A stretch of 64,000 bases of DNA, from positions 558,001 to 622,000 of the forward strand of contig NC_014364.1 of assembly GCF_000143985.1 (NCBI RefSeq), given 5' to 3'. Positions within the stretch are counted from its first letter, which is position 1, and each line of letters begins with the position of its first letter. The notes under the pieces are model-generated. The model had not been told where the DNA came from, did not search any database, and saw only the letters and a list, made by a program, of their open reading frames with translations. Of the stretch, positions 35,228 to 43,667 are shown one piece after another. The position numbers and the translations under genes are program-made. The stretch is from Sediminispirochaeta smaragdinae DSM 11293 (GTDB taxonomy: Bacteria; Spirochaetota; Spirochaetia; DSM-16054; Sediminispirochaetaceae).

Positions 35228-35815
35228 ATGAATCAGGAACAGGATATAAAGACGAAAGAAAGGCTGAAAAAAAATACCAAGAGCGTTGGGAAAATCATTG
35301 GATTGGTGATCGACTGGTTCGAAGTTGGGATTCTTTCCATTGGAATAGCAGCCCTGGCGATCCTGTTGATTGCCAATGTCGTTGCGCGAACCTTTTTCCA
35401 GAGCATTTACTATGCCGATGAGGTTTCAAAGTTTCTCATTATTCTTATCTCCTTTGTCGGTGTTAGTTATGCGGCGAGAAAGGGGCGTCATATTCGTATG
35501 GGCGCCTTCCTCGACCTTATGCCGCCCAAACTGGAAAAGATTTTTATCTTTATTATTTCCGCAGTAAATGCTGTGGTGCTTTTGATTATGGCGTGGTACG
35601 GCTTCCAGTACATGAATCAAATGCGGATTCTGGGGCAGTTGACATCGGCCCTTCAGGTTCCCTACTGGACCTTTATGATTATTGTCCCCATCGGTTTTGC
35701 CTCTGCGGGAATTCACTATATTAGGACCATTATCAAGAACATTACGGAAAAGGAAGTATGGCTCTCCCCGGAACAGCAGAGTGAATACGAGGAAGAGGGA
35801 ACGGTCGGCTATTAG
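35228..35815 (+). CDS. TRAP transporter small membrane subunit (DctQ)
   Basis: A 195-residue protein with four membrane helices typical of DctQ (FEVGILSIGIAALAILLIAN; VARTFFQSIYYADEVSKF; YAARKGRHIRMGAFLD). It pairs with DctM to move the substrate with sodium. The frame is open upstream through the hairpin, but ATG 35228 follows GGAGAAGAAA and begins a normal cytoplasmic N-terminus, so it is preferred. Confidence 0.9.
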   Translation: MNQEQDIKTKERLKKNTKSVGKIIGLVIDWFEVGILSIGIAALAILLIANVVARTFFQSIYYADEVSKFLIILISFVGVSYAARKGRHIRMGAFLDLMPPKLEKIFIFIISAVNAVVLLIMAWYGFQYMNQMRILGQLTSALQVPYWTFMIIVPIGFASAGIHYIRTIIKNITEKEVWLSPEQQSEYEEEGTVGY

Positions 35816-35835
35816 TCCGGCGAAAGGAGAAATAG

Positions 35836-37116
35836 ATGACACTTTTATGGGTGAGTATGATCAGCATGCTGCTCCTGGGGTTTCCTTTTATGGTGGTTAT
35901 CCTCGGATCCTTGCTGCTGTATATAGGCACTGCATATCCGTCCTTTAATTTTACCGTGCTGGTTCAGCAGGTCATCAACGGAATGACCCCGCCTGCACTG
36001 GTCTGCGTACCGATGTTCATTCTCGGTGCCAATATCATTACGTCGGGAGAGGCTGCTCCCCGACTCATCAATATGGTTAAAAGTTTTGTCGGTCATATTC
36101 CGGGAGGTTTACCGATAACGACCAATGCAAGCTGTACGCTTTTTGGTGCGGTTTCCGGTTCGACTCAGGCTACGGTATCGGCAATCGGCGGGACCATGAG
36201 GCCGATGCTCCTGAAGGCTGGCTACAATAGCTCCTTTACCCTCGCCTTGATCATTAATTCGAGTGATATTGCACTCCTTATTCCACCGAGTATCGGCTTT
36301 ATTGTGTATGGCGTGGTAACCAACACCTCAATCGGGAAGCTCTTTCTTGCCGGTATCATTCCTGGAATTTTGATCTTTCTTATGTTCTCGATCTATTCCT
36401 ATGCGTATTCGAAGATAAAGCACGTAGGAGTACTGCCCAAGGCAAGCTGGAAGGAGCGCAAGAAAGCGATCAAAGATGGTATTCTTGTTGTTGGCTTTCC
36501 GCTGATTATCGTTGGTGGAATTTATGCCGGAATATTCAGCCCCACCGAGGCTGCCGCAGCGGCCGTTGCCTATGCCCTTCTTCTCGAAGGTCTTGTGTAT
36601 CGAACGCTTACCTGGAAGAAACTGGTCAACGCCTTCCTTGATACGGGCGTCATTACCGGGGTTGTTTTTATCCTTGTTGGGGCGGGACAGGCCTTTAGCT
36701 GGTTTATCAGCTTTTTGCGGCTTCCCCAGCAAATTATGCCTGCCATCATCGGCGCCGATCCGACCCAGTTGAAGGTAATAGCGATTGTCGTTATCTCCTA
36801 TTTTGTCGCCTGCATGTTTGTGGATCCCATTGTTGCGATCTACGTACTGAGTCCCATTTTTCAGCCCTATGTGACAAGTCTGGGAATCGATCCTGTTTTT
36901 CTCGGTACCCTGGTAACCCTGCAGGCTGCCATCGGTTCGGCAACGCCCCCCTTCGGCTGTGATATTTTTACCGCCCAGTTAATATTCAGGCGGCCCTATT
37001 GGGAGGTTATACGCAGCACGCCACCCTTTATTTTGATGCTGATTCTGGCGACGATTCTCATCATCATTTTCCCCGAGCTGGCGACCTTCCTGCCGAATTC
37101 GGCACTTATCAACTAG
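35836..37116 (+). CDS. TRAP transporter large membrane subunit (DctM)
   Basis: A 426-residue integral membrane protein with about 12 helices and the family motifs GAVSGSTQATVSAIGGTM and NSSDIALLIPPSIGFI. ATG follows AAAGGAG, 20 bases after dctQ. Together with the receptor it forms a complete sodium-dependent TRAP importer inside the ectoine cluster, in the place where TeaABC/UehABC occur in other ectoine consumers. Confidence 0.92.
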   Translation: MTLLWVSMISMLLLGFPFMVVILGSLLLYIGTAYPSFNFTVLVQQVINGMTPPALVCVPMFILGANIITSGEAAPRLINMVKSFVGHIPGGLPITTNASCTLFGAVSGSTQATVSAIGGTMRPMLLKAGYNSSFTLALIINSSDIALLIPPSIGFIVYGVVTNTSIGKLFLAGIIPGILIFLMFSIYSYAYSKIKHVGVLPKASWKERKKAIKDGILVVGFPLIIVGGIYAGIFSPTEAAAAAVAYALLLEGLVYRTLTWKKLVNAFLDTGVITGVVFILVGAGQAFSWFISFLRLPQQIMPAIIGADPTQLKVIAIVVISYFVACMFVDPIVAIYVLSPIFQPYVTSLGIDPVFLGTLVTLQAAIGSATPPFGCDIFTAQLIFRRPYWEVIRSTPPFILMLILATILIIIFPELATFLPNSALIN

Positions 37117-37134
37117 GGAGAGGGGGAGCGAGCG

Positions 37135-37866
37135 ATGCTCTATCGTGGAAAACCGGATCAGGTGAGTTATGGCGAGGCCATCGGTATCATCCTTTTGGAA
37201 AATTACGTACCCTTTATTCCCGGTGATGTGGCAAACGCCACCAGCTATAATTTTCCGGTTCGTTTTCAAAGGGTTCCCGGTTTTACGGTAGAGCGCATCT
37301 TTGCCCATGATATGAGCCTGGTCGATGCTCTTGTCCGGGCCGCGTTGGATCTTGAGGGCAACGGGGTCCGGGCCATTACCGGTGACTGTGGTTTTATGGC
37401 CCTCTATCAGAATGCCATCAAAGCTGCTGTATCGGTTCCTGTCTGCATGTCTTCTCTTTCCCAGATTGCATTCATGCGAACGATGTTGGGAAAGGGGGAG
37501 AAAATCGGGATTATCACGGCAAATTCGGAAAGTCTCGATGATCAGGTACTCGGGGCTGCCGGAATTGTTCCCGGACCTGATCTTGTGATAGCAGGGCTGG
37601 AAAAGGCGGACCATTTTGTCTCAGCGGTGTTTCGAGAAGAGGGGGAGCTTGATTCCGAGCGGATCAAAGCCGAGGTTGTTGCCGTTGCAAAAGCGATGAC
37701 TCGCAGCCATACCGATATTGGTTTGATCTTACTTGAATGTAGTCTTCTGCCCCCCTATGCCGCCGCCGTGAGAGAGTCGACTGGCCTGCCGGTGTTCGAC
37801 TATCTTACCATGATTCGCCAGCTTTACGACGCGGTCGTTCCCCGATCCTATTCCGGTTATCTCTAA
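37135..37866 (+). CDS. Aspartate/glutamate-racemase-like protein, possible EutA analogue
   Basis: A 243-residue protein of the Asp/Glu/hydantoin racemase superfamily. Two catalytic-type cysteines occur in matching positions of the two lobes: AITGDCGFMALYQ and LILLECSLLPPYAAAV. In hydroxyectoine-degrading bacteria eutA, a member of the same broad superfamily, sits beside eutB and eutC and is thought to act on the hydroxyl-bearing carbon. This sequence does not look like canonical maleate-isomerase-type EutA and could instead be a diaminobutyrate or aspartate racemase. ATG is preceded by GGGAGAGGGGGAG, 18 bases after dctM. Confidence 0.75.
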   Translation: MLYRGKPDQVSYGEAIGIILLENYVPFIPGDVANATSYNFPVRFQRVPGFTVERIFAHDMSLVDALVRAALDLEGNGVRAITGDCGFMALYQNAIKAAVSVPVCMSSLSQIAFMRTMLGKGEKIGIITANSESLDDQVLGAAGIVPGPDLVIAGLEKADHFVSAVFREEGELDSERIKAEVVAVAKAMTRSHTDIGLILLECSLLPPYAAAVRESTGLPVFDYLTMIRQLYDAVVPRSYSGYL

Positions 37867-37935
37867 ACTGTTTGCAATTCCCGGCGCCGCTGCCGAAACA
37901 TAGTCTCTTCGCTTAAAAACCATAGGAGGAATAGT

Positions 37936-39108
37936 ATGGCTGCATTTACTAAAGAAGAGTATGAACAAAGAATAGAAAGAACCAAAGCTGCGATGAACGA
38001 GCGGGGGATCGACCTGCTGTTTATCAGCCAGCCAGCCAACATGAATTATCTAACAGGTTACGACGGATGGAGTTTTTACGTTCATCAGTGTGTGCTGGTT
38101 TCCCTTGATCAGAAAGAACCCATGTGGCTCGGCCGTGGGATGGACGCCAATGGTGCCCGCATTACCACCTATCTGCCCGATGATTGCATCAGGCAGTATG
38201 CCGATGACTACGTACAGTCCACGGTCAAACATCCGATGCACTTCATTGCCGATGTCATCAAGGAAAAGGGTTGGGACAAAAAGCGGATCGGTGTTGAGAT
38301 GGACCAGTTCTATTTTACCCACCGAAACTATGTTGAACTGGAAAAAAGCCTGCCTGACGCCACCTTTGTCGATGCGAATACCCTGGTGAACTGGGTCAGA
38401 ATCATCAAATCCGAGGCAGAGCTTGAATTTATGCGGGCTGCCGGAAAGGTCGCGATCAAGGTGATGGATGCCGCCGTTGCCAATATCAATGTCGGATCGA
38501 GAGAGTGTGATGCCGCAGCAGCCATTGCCGCGGCCCAGTACAGCGGGACCGAAGAGTATGCAGGGGATTATCCCGCCATCGTTCCCCTTATGATGGCAGG
38601 GGAGGCTACCAAGACGCCCCATCTTACCTGGTCGGGAAAGCGTTATACCGCAGATGAAGCGGTACTGTTGGAGCTGTCCGGTGTTTACAAGCACTACCAT
38701 GCCCCCATCGCCCGGACTATTTTCCTCGGAAAGAACCCTCCGAAACTGATGCAGGATACCGCCCGAACCGTCATCGATGGATTGAAGGCCACCCTGGATT
38801 TCATCAAACCTGGGGTAACCGGTGAGGAGGTCGAGGCGGAATGGCGCCGGGCCATCAGCCACTCCACGGTGGTGAAAGAGGCCCGTCTCGGATACTCCAT
38901 CGGACTCAACTATCCGCCGGACTGGGGAGAACAGACCATCAGTCTTCGTCCCGGGGACAAGACGGTGGTCAAGCCAAACATGGCTCTTCATCTCATTCCC
39001 GGCATTTGGTACGACGATGTAGGCTTTGAGGTGGATGCAAGCATTCGTATTACGGAAACAGGATATGAGAGCCTTTACGAATATCCTGTGGAAATCTTCC
39101 TGAAATAG
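37936..39108 (+). CDS. doeA: Ectoine hydrolase, M24 peptidase-like (DoeA/EutD), copy 1
   Basis: A 390-residue protein of the creatinase/prolidase fold with N-terminal domain ~1-160. It carries the block NMNYLTGYDGWSFYVHQ, which I associate with ectoine hydrolases, and C-terminal pita-bread motifs (HAPIARTIFLG, SIGLNYPPDWGEQ). It should open the ectoine ring to N-acetyl-diaminobutyrate. The canonical M24 metal ligands are not conserved: the usual paired aspartates are replaced in LLELSGVYKHYHAPIART. This suggests a metal-free hydrolase like creatinase. AGGAGGAA precedes ATG 37936. A paralogue lies 2 kb downstream at 41113. Confidence 0.85.
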   Translation: MAAFTKEEYEQRIERTKAAMNERGIDLLFISQPANMNYLTGYDGWSFYVHQCVLVSLDQKEPMWLGRGMDANGARITTYLPDDCIRQYADDYVQSTVKHPMHFIADVIKEKGWDKKRIGVEMDQFYFTHRNYVELEKSLPDATFVDANTLVNWVRIIKSEAELEFMRAAGKVAIKVMDAAVANINVGSRECDAAAAIAAAQYSGTEEYAGDYPAIVPLMMAGEATKTPHLTWSGKRYTADEAVLLELSGVYKHYHAPIARTIFLGKNPPKLMQDTARTVIDGLKATLDFIKPGVTGEEVEAEWRRAISHSTVVKEARLGYSIGLNYPPDWGEQTISLRPGDKTVVKPNMALHLIPGIWYDDVGFEVDASIRITETGYESLYEYPVEIFLK

Positions 39109-39132
39109 GCCCGCGTTGCAGGGTGTTTTTGT

Positions 39133-40122
39133 ATGAATACTATGCCGAATCTGCGGGACGTCTATACGGCCCGCAACAGAATCAAAGGCTATGCGATCCG
39201 AACCCCCTTTATCGCCTCTCCCGCTTTGGCGGAAGAGGCAGGGGCTGCAGCCGTCTATCTGAAGTTGGAATCCCTGCAAAATACCGGGGCCTTCAAGGTC
39301 AGGGGCGCTGCGAACAAGATCCTCGGCCTCTCTGAAGAAGAAAGGCAACGGGGGGTTGTTACCTTTTCCACCGGAAATCATGGCAAGGCCGTTGCCTTTG
39401 TAGCGGGGAAAAGTGGTATTCCCGCCACCGTCTGCCTTTCCGAACATGTTCCCTCCTATCGTGCCGAGTTGATTCGTAGTTTTGGGGCGACGGTTCACAT
39501 CGAGGGACAGAGTCAGGATGAGGCTGAGGCCGCCTACGAGCGAATGAGGAAGGAGAAGGGGCTTGTTCCTGTTGTTCCATTTGACGACCCAGCCATCGTG
39601 GCGGGGCAGGGAACCATCGCCCTTGAGATGCTGGAAGAGCGGCCGGACCTCGATGTGCTGCTGGTACCCCTTTCCGGTGGCGGCCTTTTGGCAGGCGTGG
39701 CCCTCTGCGCCAAATCCGTCAATCCTGCGATTAAAGTGGTCGGTGTCTCCATTGAGCGGTCTCCAGCCATGCTGGAGAGTCTGAAAGCCGGCCACCCGGT
39801 AGCCGTGGAAGAGAAAGACACCCTTGCCGATTCCCTTTTGGGAGGAATCGGTGCGGAAAACCATTATACCCTGCCCCTGATTTCCCGCTATGTCGACGAC
39901 CATATTGTGGTAGGCGAGGAAGAGATCAGGAAGGGGCTCTATTATGCCTTGAAGAAGCACTCCCTAGTCATAGAGGGTGCGGCGGCCGTAGGGATCGCTG
40001 CGATCCTCGCCGGTAAGGTTTCCGCCTCCGGCGGAAGCGTGGGGCTGGTGGTAAGCGGAAGCAGCGTAGAGCTGGACCGCTATATCGAAGTAGTAAGGAG
40101 AGAGGCAGATGCAGAAAGCTGA
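39133..40122 (+). CDS. eutB: Threonine-dehydratase-like EutB
   Basis: A 329-residue fold-type II PLP enzyme related to threonine ammonia-lyase. The Schiff-base lysine is Lys55 in LESLQNTGAFKVRGAANKI. FSTGNHGKAVAFVAGKSG binds substrate, LSGGGLLAG is the phosphate-binding glycine loop, and VSGSSVELDRY is at the C-terminus. Within eut clusters EutB acts with EutC in the conversion of 5-hydroxyectoine towards ectoine. The identification is by family plus context (EutC and ectoine hydrolases adjacent). Its last 14 bases overlap eutC. Confidence 0.85.
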   Translation: MNTMPNLRDVYTARNRIKGYAIRTPFIASPALAEEAGAAAVYLKLESLQNTGAFKVRGAANKILGLSEEERQRGVVTFSTGNHGKAVAFVAGKSGIPATVCLSEHVPSYRAELIRSFGATVHIEGQSQDEAEAAYERMRKEKGLVPVVPFDDPAIVAGQGTIALEMLEERPDLDVLLVPLSGGGLLAGVALCAKSVNPAIKVVGVSIERSPAMLESLKAGHPVAVEEKDTLADSLLGGIGAENHYTLPLISRYVDDHIVVGEEEIRKGLYYALKKHSLVIEGAAAVGIAAILAGKVSASGGSVGLVVSGSSVELDRYIEVVRREADAES

Positions 40123-41113
40123 GATATACATTGTTAATGAGGATGAACTTGTCGAGAGCGTGAGGCTTGACGGAAGTATCATCGAGGCCGTCGAGCATGC
40201 ATTCGGCGAATTGCAGAAGGGAAATGCGACGGTCCCCCCCATCATGATGATTCCCGTTCCCGAACGGACCGGAGAGGTTGATGTAAAAAGCGCTTTCATC
40301 AAGGGCTTGGACAGTCTTGCCATAAAGGTCGCCTCGGGATTCTTCGAAAACGGTAAGCTCGGTCTTCCCTCTGCCAGCGGCCAGATGCTGGTGCTCAGTG
40401 CCGTGACCGGTTTTCTGGAGGCAGTACTTTTGGATAACGGCTACCTCACCCAGGTGCGCACCGGTGCGGCCGGGGCGATTGCCGCCAAGTATCTTGCCCC
40501 CTCCGTGGTAGAGAATGCCGGAGTTATCGGTGCCGGTACCCAAGCCCGTTTCCAGATGCGCGGCCTTTATCACATGCGCCCCTTTAAACGTATTTTCACC
40601 TGGAGCCCCGATTCCGATGAGATTCGCGATGCCTATGTTGAAGATATGTCCAGGGAACTGGGCGTGGAGGTCATCAAGGCAGAAGACGCCGAAGAGGTCG
40701 TGCGCAATTGCCAGTCCGTCACCACAACAACTCCGGCACGTTCCCCCTTTATTCGAGCTTCCTGGCTCCATCCTGGGCTCCACATCACTGCCATGGGAAG
40801 CGACACCGAGGAGAAACAGGAAATAGAGGCAGATGTTTTTGCAAAGGCCGATATCGTTGCCTGCGATCTAAAAAGTCAGTGCTTTCGCCTCGGAGAGCTG
40901 CGCAGTGCCAGGGCTGCCGGAAGCATAAGCGATGAGACTTCGGTGATCGAACTCGGAGAGCTGGTGAACGGTGTCAAAAAGGGAAGAGACAACGACAAGC
41001 AGATAACGGTATGTGACCTCACCGGCGTCGGCATTCAGGACACTGCCATAGCCCTCGAGGCCCTGGCACGGGTAAAAGCCGCCGATAAGGGTTTAAAGAT
41101 TGGGGGCCGCTGA
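40109..41113 (+). CDS. eutC: Ornithine-cyclodeaminase-like EutC
   Basis: A 334-residue protein of the ornithine cyclodeaminase/mu-crystallin family. It has an NAD Rossmann segment VIGAGTQARFQMRGLYHM and substrate-side blocks EVDVKSAFIKGLDSLAIKVASGF-like (residues ~50-75) and LLDNGYLTQVRTGAAGAIAA. The VPPI..IP...GEVDVK and LDNGYLTxVRT patterns are those I recall from EutC proteins. The proposed role is reduction/cyclisation in hydroxyectoine catabolism together with EutB. ATG 40109 lies within the end of eutB behind AGGAGAGAGG. Its stop overlaps the next ATG (TGATG), so eutB, eutC and the second hydrolase are translationally coupled. Confidence 0.88.
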   Translation: MQKAEIYIVNEDELVESVRLDGSIIEAVEHAFGELQKGNATVPPIMMIPVPERTGEVDVKSAFIKGLDSLAIKVASGFFENGKLGLPSASGQMLVLSAVTGFLEAVLLDNGYLTQVRTGAAGAIAAKYLAPSVVENAGVIGAGTQARFQMRGLYHMRPFKRIFTWSPDSDEIRDAYVEDMSRELGVEVIKAEDAEEVVRNCQSVTTTTPARSPFIRASWLHPGLHITAMGSDTEEKQEIEADVFAKADIVACDLKSQCFRLGELRSARAAGSISDETSVIELGELVNGVKKGRDNDKQITVCDLTGVGIQDTAIALEALARVKAADKGLKIGGR

Positions 41114-42303
41114 TGTTGGAGCGTGAACTGCGTTTCTCCGAAGAGGAATATCACCGTAGACTCAGGGCGGTCAAGGCTTCCATGGACCGGCAGGGGATGG
41201 AAGTCCTGATTGTTGTGGATCCGGCAAACATGAACTATCTTACCGGATACGACGGCTGGAGTTTTTATGTCCATCAGGGACTTATTATCGCACTTGATCG
41301 GGATGAACCTTTTTGGTTCGGCAGGGCACAGGATTCCAATGGTGCGCGGCTTACCACCTGGCTTTCGGAAGAGAGCATTCTCGGCTATCCCGACTACTAT
41401 GTGCAAAGTCGCTACACCCACACCATGCGCTATGTTGCGAACAAAATTGCCGAAGAGGGCTGGGACAGGCGACGGATCGGGGTGGAGATGGACGGCTACT
41501 GGTTCAGCGCCAGGATGTACAGAGAGCTTACCGAACACCTTCCTTCCGCACGCTTTGCCGATGCAACAAGCCTTGTGGCGTGGGTTAAAAGTGTAAAAAG
41601 CGATGTCGAGGTGACGATGATCAGGCAGGCCGCCAAAATCACCGAAAAGGCAATGGACCTTGCGGTCAAGATGATCGAACCCGGTGTTGCCGAGCGCGAG
41701 GTTGCCGCAGCGGTGTCTGCGGCCCAGATCGCCGGGGTCGACGGCTACGGGGGAGACAGCCCCGCCATCTTTCCCATTATTCCCTCTGGTCAGCGGACAA
41801 GCACGGCCCATCTCACCTTTCACCCTGAACGTTCCTATCAAACCGGTGATGTGGTGCTCCTTGAGTTGGGATCGGCCCGTTGCCACTACCATGCCCCCCT
41901 TTCCCGGACCGTTTACCTTGGAAAGGTCCCGGACGACCTGAAAAAGGTTGCGGATGTGGTGGTTGCAGGGCTCAGGAAGACCCTGGAGTTTATCGCCCCC
42001 GGTGTTACCGCCGAAGAGGTAGAGGCCTACTGGCGGGGCTGCCTGGCAGGTACCGGGGTGGAAAAGCCGAGCAGGGTCGGTTATTCTTTCGGCCTTGCCT
42101 ACGTCCCTGATTGGGGCGAGCATACCGTAAGCCTTCGCCCGGGAGACAAGAGTGTTCTTGAGCCGGGGATGACCATCCACTTTATGCCCGGTATCTGGCT
42201 GGATACCTACGGCTTCGAATGCTCGGAACCCTTCTTGGTTACCGATTCCGGCTGCGAGAAATTGGTGAACTTTCCCGAGAGGCTCTTTACAAAGGAAGGG
42301 TGA
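41113..42303 (+). CDS. Ectoine hydrolase-like M24 protein, copy 2
   Basis: A 396-residue paralogue of the hydrolase at 37936. It shares NMNYLTGYDGWSFYVHQ, the substituted metal-site block LLELGSARCHYHAPLSRT, and SFGLAYVPDWGEH. The two copies diverge clearly between the shared blocks, so this is an old duplication. One copy could act on ectoine and the other on 5-hydroxyectoine, or on the two positional N-acetyl isomers (inference). ATG 41113 overlaps the eutC stop. The aspartate kinase gene follows after 10 bases. Confidence 0.83.
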   Translation: MLERELRFSEEEYHRRLRAVKASMDRQGMEVLIVVDPANMNYLTGYDGWSFYVHQGLIIALDRDEPFWFGRAQDSNGARLTTWLSEESILGYPDYYVQSRYTHTMRYVANKIAEEGWDRRRIGVEMDGYWFSARMYRELTEHLPSARFADATSLVAWVKSVKSDVEVTMIRQAAKITEKAMDLAVKMIEPGVAEREVAAAVSAAQIAGVDGYGGDSPAIFPIIPSGQRTSTAHLTFHPERSYQTGDVVLLELGSARCHYHAPLSRTVYLGKVPDDLKKVADVVVAGLRKTLEFIAPGVTAEEVEAYWRGCLAGTGVEKPSRVGYSFGLAYVPDWGEHTVSLRPGDKSVLEPGMTIHFMPGIWLDTYGFECSEPFLVTDSGCEKLVNFPERLFTKEG

Positions 42304-42313
42304 TTGTATACAT

Positions 42314-43618
42314 ATGCAGAATATGATTGTGTGTAAATTCGGCGGAACATCCATGGCGGATGCCGCTCAGATGAGAAAGGTTAAATCGATTATCGATCTT
42401 GATCGAGACCGGCGGGTTGTGGTCGTGTCTGCCCCGGGAAAGCGCAGCAAAGATGATGAGAAAATCACCGATCTGCTCTATTCCTGCCATAAGGCCGCTT
42501 CCGATGGAAAGGCGATTGCCCCCTATTTTTCCGTAATACGGGAGCGAATTCTTGCTATCTGCAAGGAGCTTTCGGTTGTTTCCGACATGGCCTCCCGTCT
42601 CGATGAGATCGAAGAGAAGATAAGCTCCGGAGCAAGTGCCGATTATGCGGCAAGCCGGGGAGAGTATCTTTCGGGGTTGATGATGGCAGGCGTCCTGGAT
42701 GCCACCTTTGTCGATCCTGAAGAGGTGGTGCGGCTGACCGCCGACGGCAGGGTTGATGATGCCACCTATCCAATGGTTGCCGAGGCAATGAAGGGGCCCG
42801 GTCGCTATGTCATACCCGGTTTCTTCGGATCGACTTCCGACGGTAAGGTGAAAACCTTCAGCAGGGGCGGTTCGGACATCTCCGGCGCCATTGCCGCCCG
42901 TGCGGTGGATGCAAAGCGCTACGAGAACTGGACCGATGTTTCGGGGATTCTCATGGCCGATCCGAGGATCGTTGATACGCCTCCTACCATCACGGAGATC
43001 ACCTATCGGGAGGTTCGCGAGCTTGCAAGTATCGGAGCCTCGGTCTTTCACGAAGAGGCGATCGCTCCGGTACGCAGCGTCGGTGTTCCCATCAATGTTC
43101 GCAATACCAATGATCCCCAGGCCCCCGGTACCATGATCCTTCCTTCCCGGGATACGGCGAAACGGGCCGTTGTCGGAGTCTCCGGCAAAAAGTCCTATCG
43201 AAACCTCTATGTTGAGAAACTGATGCTTGACCGCTACCCTGGCTTTCGACAGGAGCTTCTTACGCTCCTTCAGGAGCGGGGTATTGTCCCTGAATTTGAG
43301 TCCAAGGGTTTCGATAGCCTTAGCTTCCTTATCCCCGAGGCCTACGTAGAGAACGACAATGCGGTGCTTGAGGCAATCAGGGCAAATCTTGACCCCGATG
43401 AGGTGGCGTTCAGGCCTTCTCTCGCCCTCCTTGGTGTGGTCGGCGAAGGCATCCTGGAAAAGGCAGGCATTGCAGCCTCCTATTTCCTTGCTTTGCAGAA
43501 GGCGAATATCAATGTGCGTTTTATCAACTACGGTGGTTCGGAGATAAGCCTTTTAATCGGTGTCGATGCCGATCGCTATAGGGAAGCTCTCCGGGCTTTG
43601 GTCGAAGCTGCTGTTTAA
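42314..43618 (+). CDS. Aspartate kinase
   Basis: A 434-residue kinase. IVCKFGGTSMAD is the substrate signature, VVVSAPGKRSKDD the nucleotide strand, TFSRGGSDISGAIAARAV the phosphate loop and ELASIGASVFHEEAI the regulatory-domain junction. Two C-terminal ACT-type repeats follow (VVGVSGKKSYRNL; LLGVVGEGILEKAGIAA). In biosynthesis it makes aspartyl phosphate from Asp and ATP. As last gene of the ectoine operon beside asd, it could run backwards, making ATP and aspartate from aspartyl phosphate. The ACT region means possible feedback control by amino acids. ATG 42314 is preceded by AAGGAAGGG; ATG 42323 is an alternative. Confidence 0.9.
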   Translation: MQNMIVCKFGGTSMADAAQMRKVKSIIDLDRDRRVVVVSAPGKRSKDDEKITDLLYSCHKAASDGKAIAPYFSVIRERILAICKELSVVSDMASRLDEIEEKISSGASADYAASRGEYLSGLMMAGVLDATFVDPEEVVRLTADGRVDDATYPMVAEAMKGPGRYVIPGFFGSTSDGKVKTFSRGGSDISGAIAARAVDAKRYENWTDVSGILMADPRIVDTPPTITEITYREVRELASIGASVFHEEAIAPVRSVGVPINVRNTNDPQAPGTMILPSRDTAKRAVVGVSGKKSYRNLYVEKLMLDRYPGFRQELLTLLQERGIVPEFESKGFDSLSFLIPEAYVENDNAVLEAIRANLDPDEVAFRPSLALLGVVGEGILEKAGIAASYFLALQKANINVRFINYGGSEISLLIGVDADRYREALRALVEAAV

Positions 43619-43667
43619 TGGTGGCAGTTGTGTGTGCAGGGCGTGAAGCGCTGAGCCCCTGGAAGGC

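Noticed and set aside
38050..39960. A 636-codon open frame on the minus strand opposite the ectoine hydrolase and eutB genes
   Set aside because: It is the antisense shadow of two well-supported genes with high third-position GC; the peptide has no fold-like pattern and no ribosome site.
30389..42303. Reading the cluster as ectoine biosynthesis
   Set aside because: There are no ectA acetyltransferase or ectC ectoine synthase genes, while importer, hydrolase, deacetylase candidate and eutBC are present; only the aminotransferase is shared with synthesis.
41035..42354. A 439-codon minus-strand frame opposite the second ectoine hydrolase
   Set aside because: Antisense shadow of a conserved gene within a continuous plus-strand operon.
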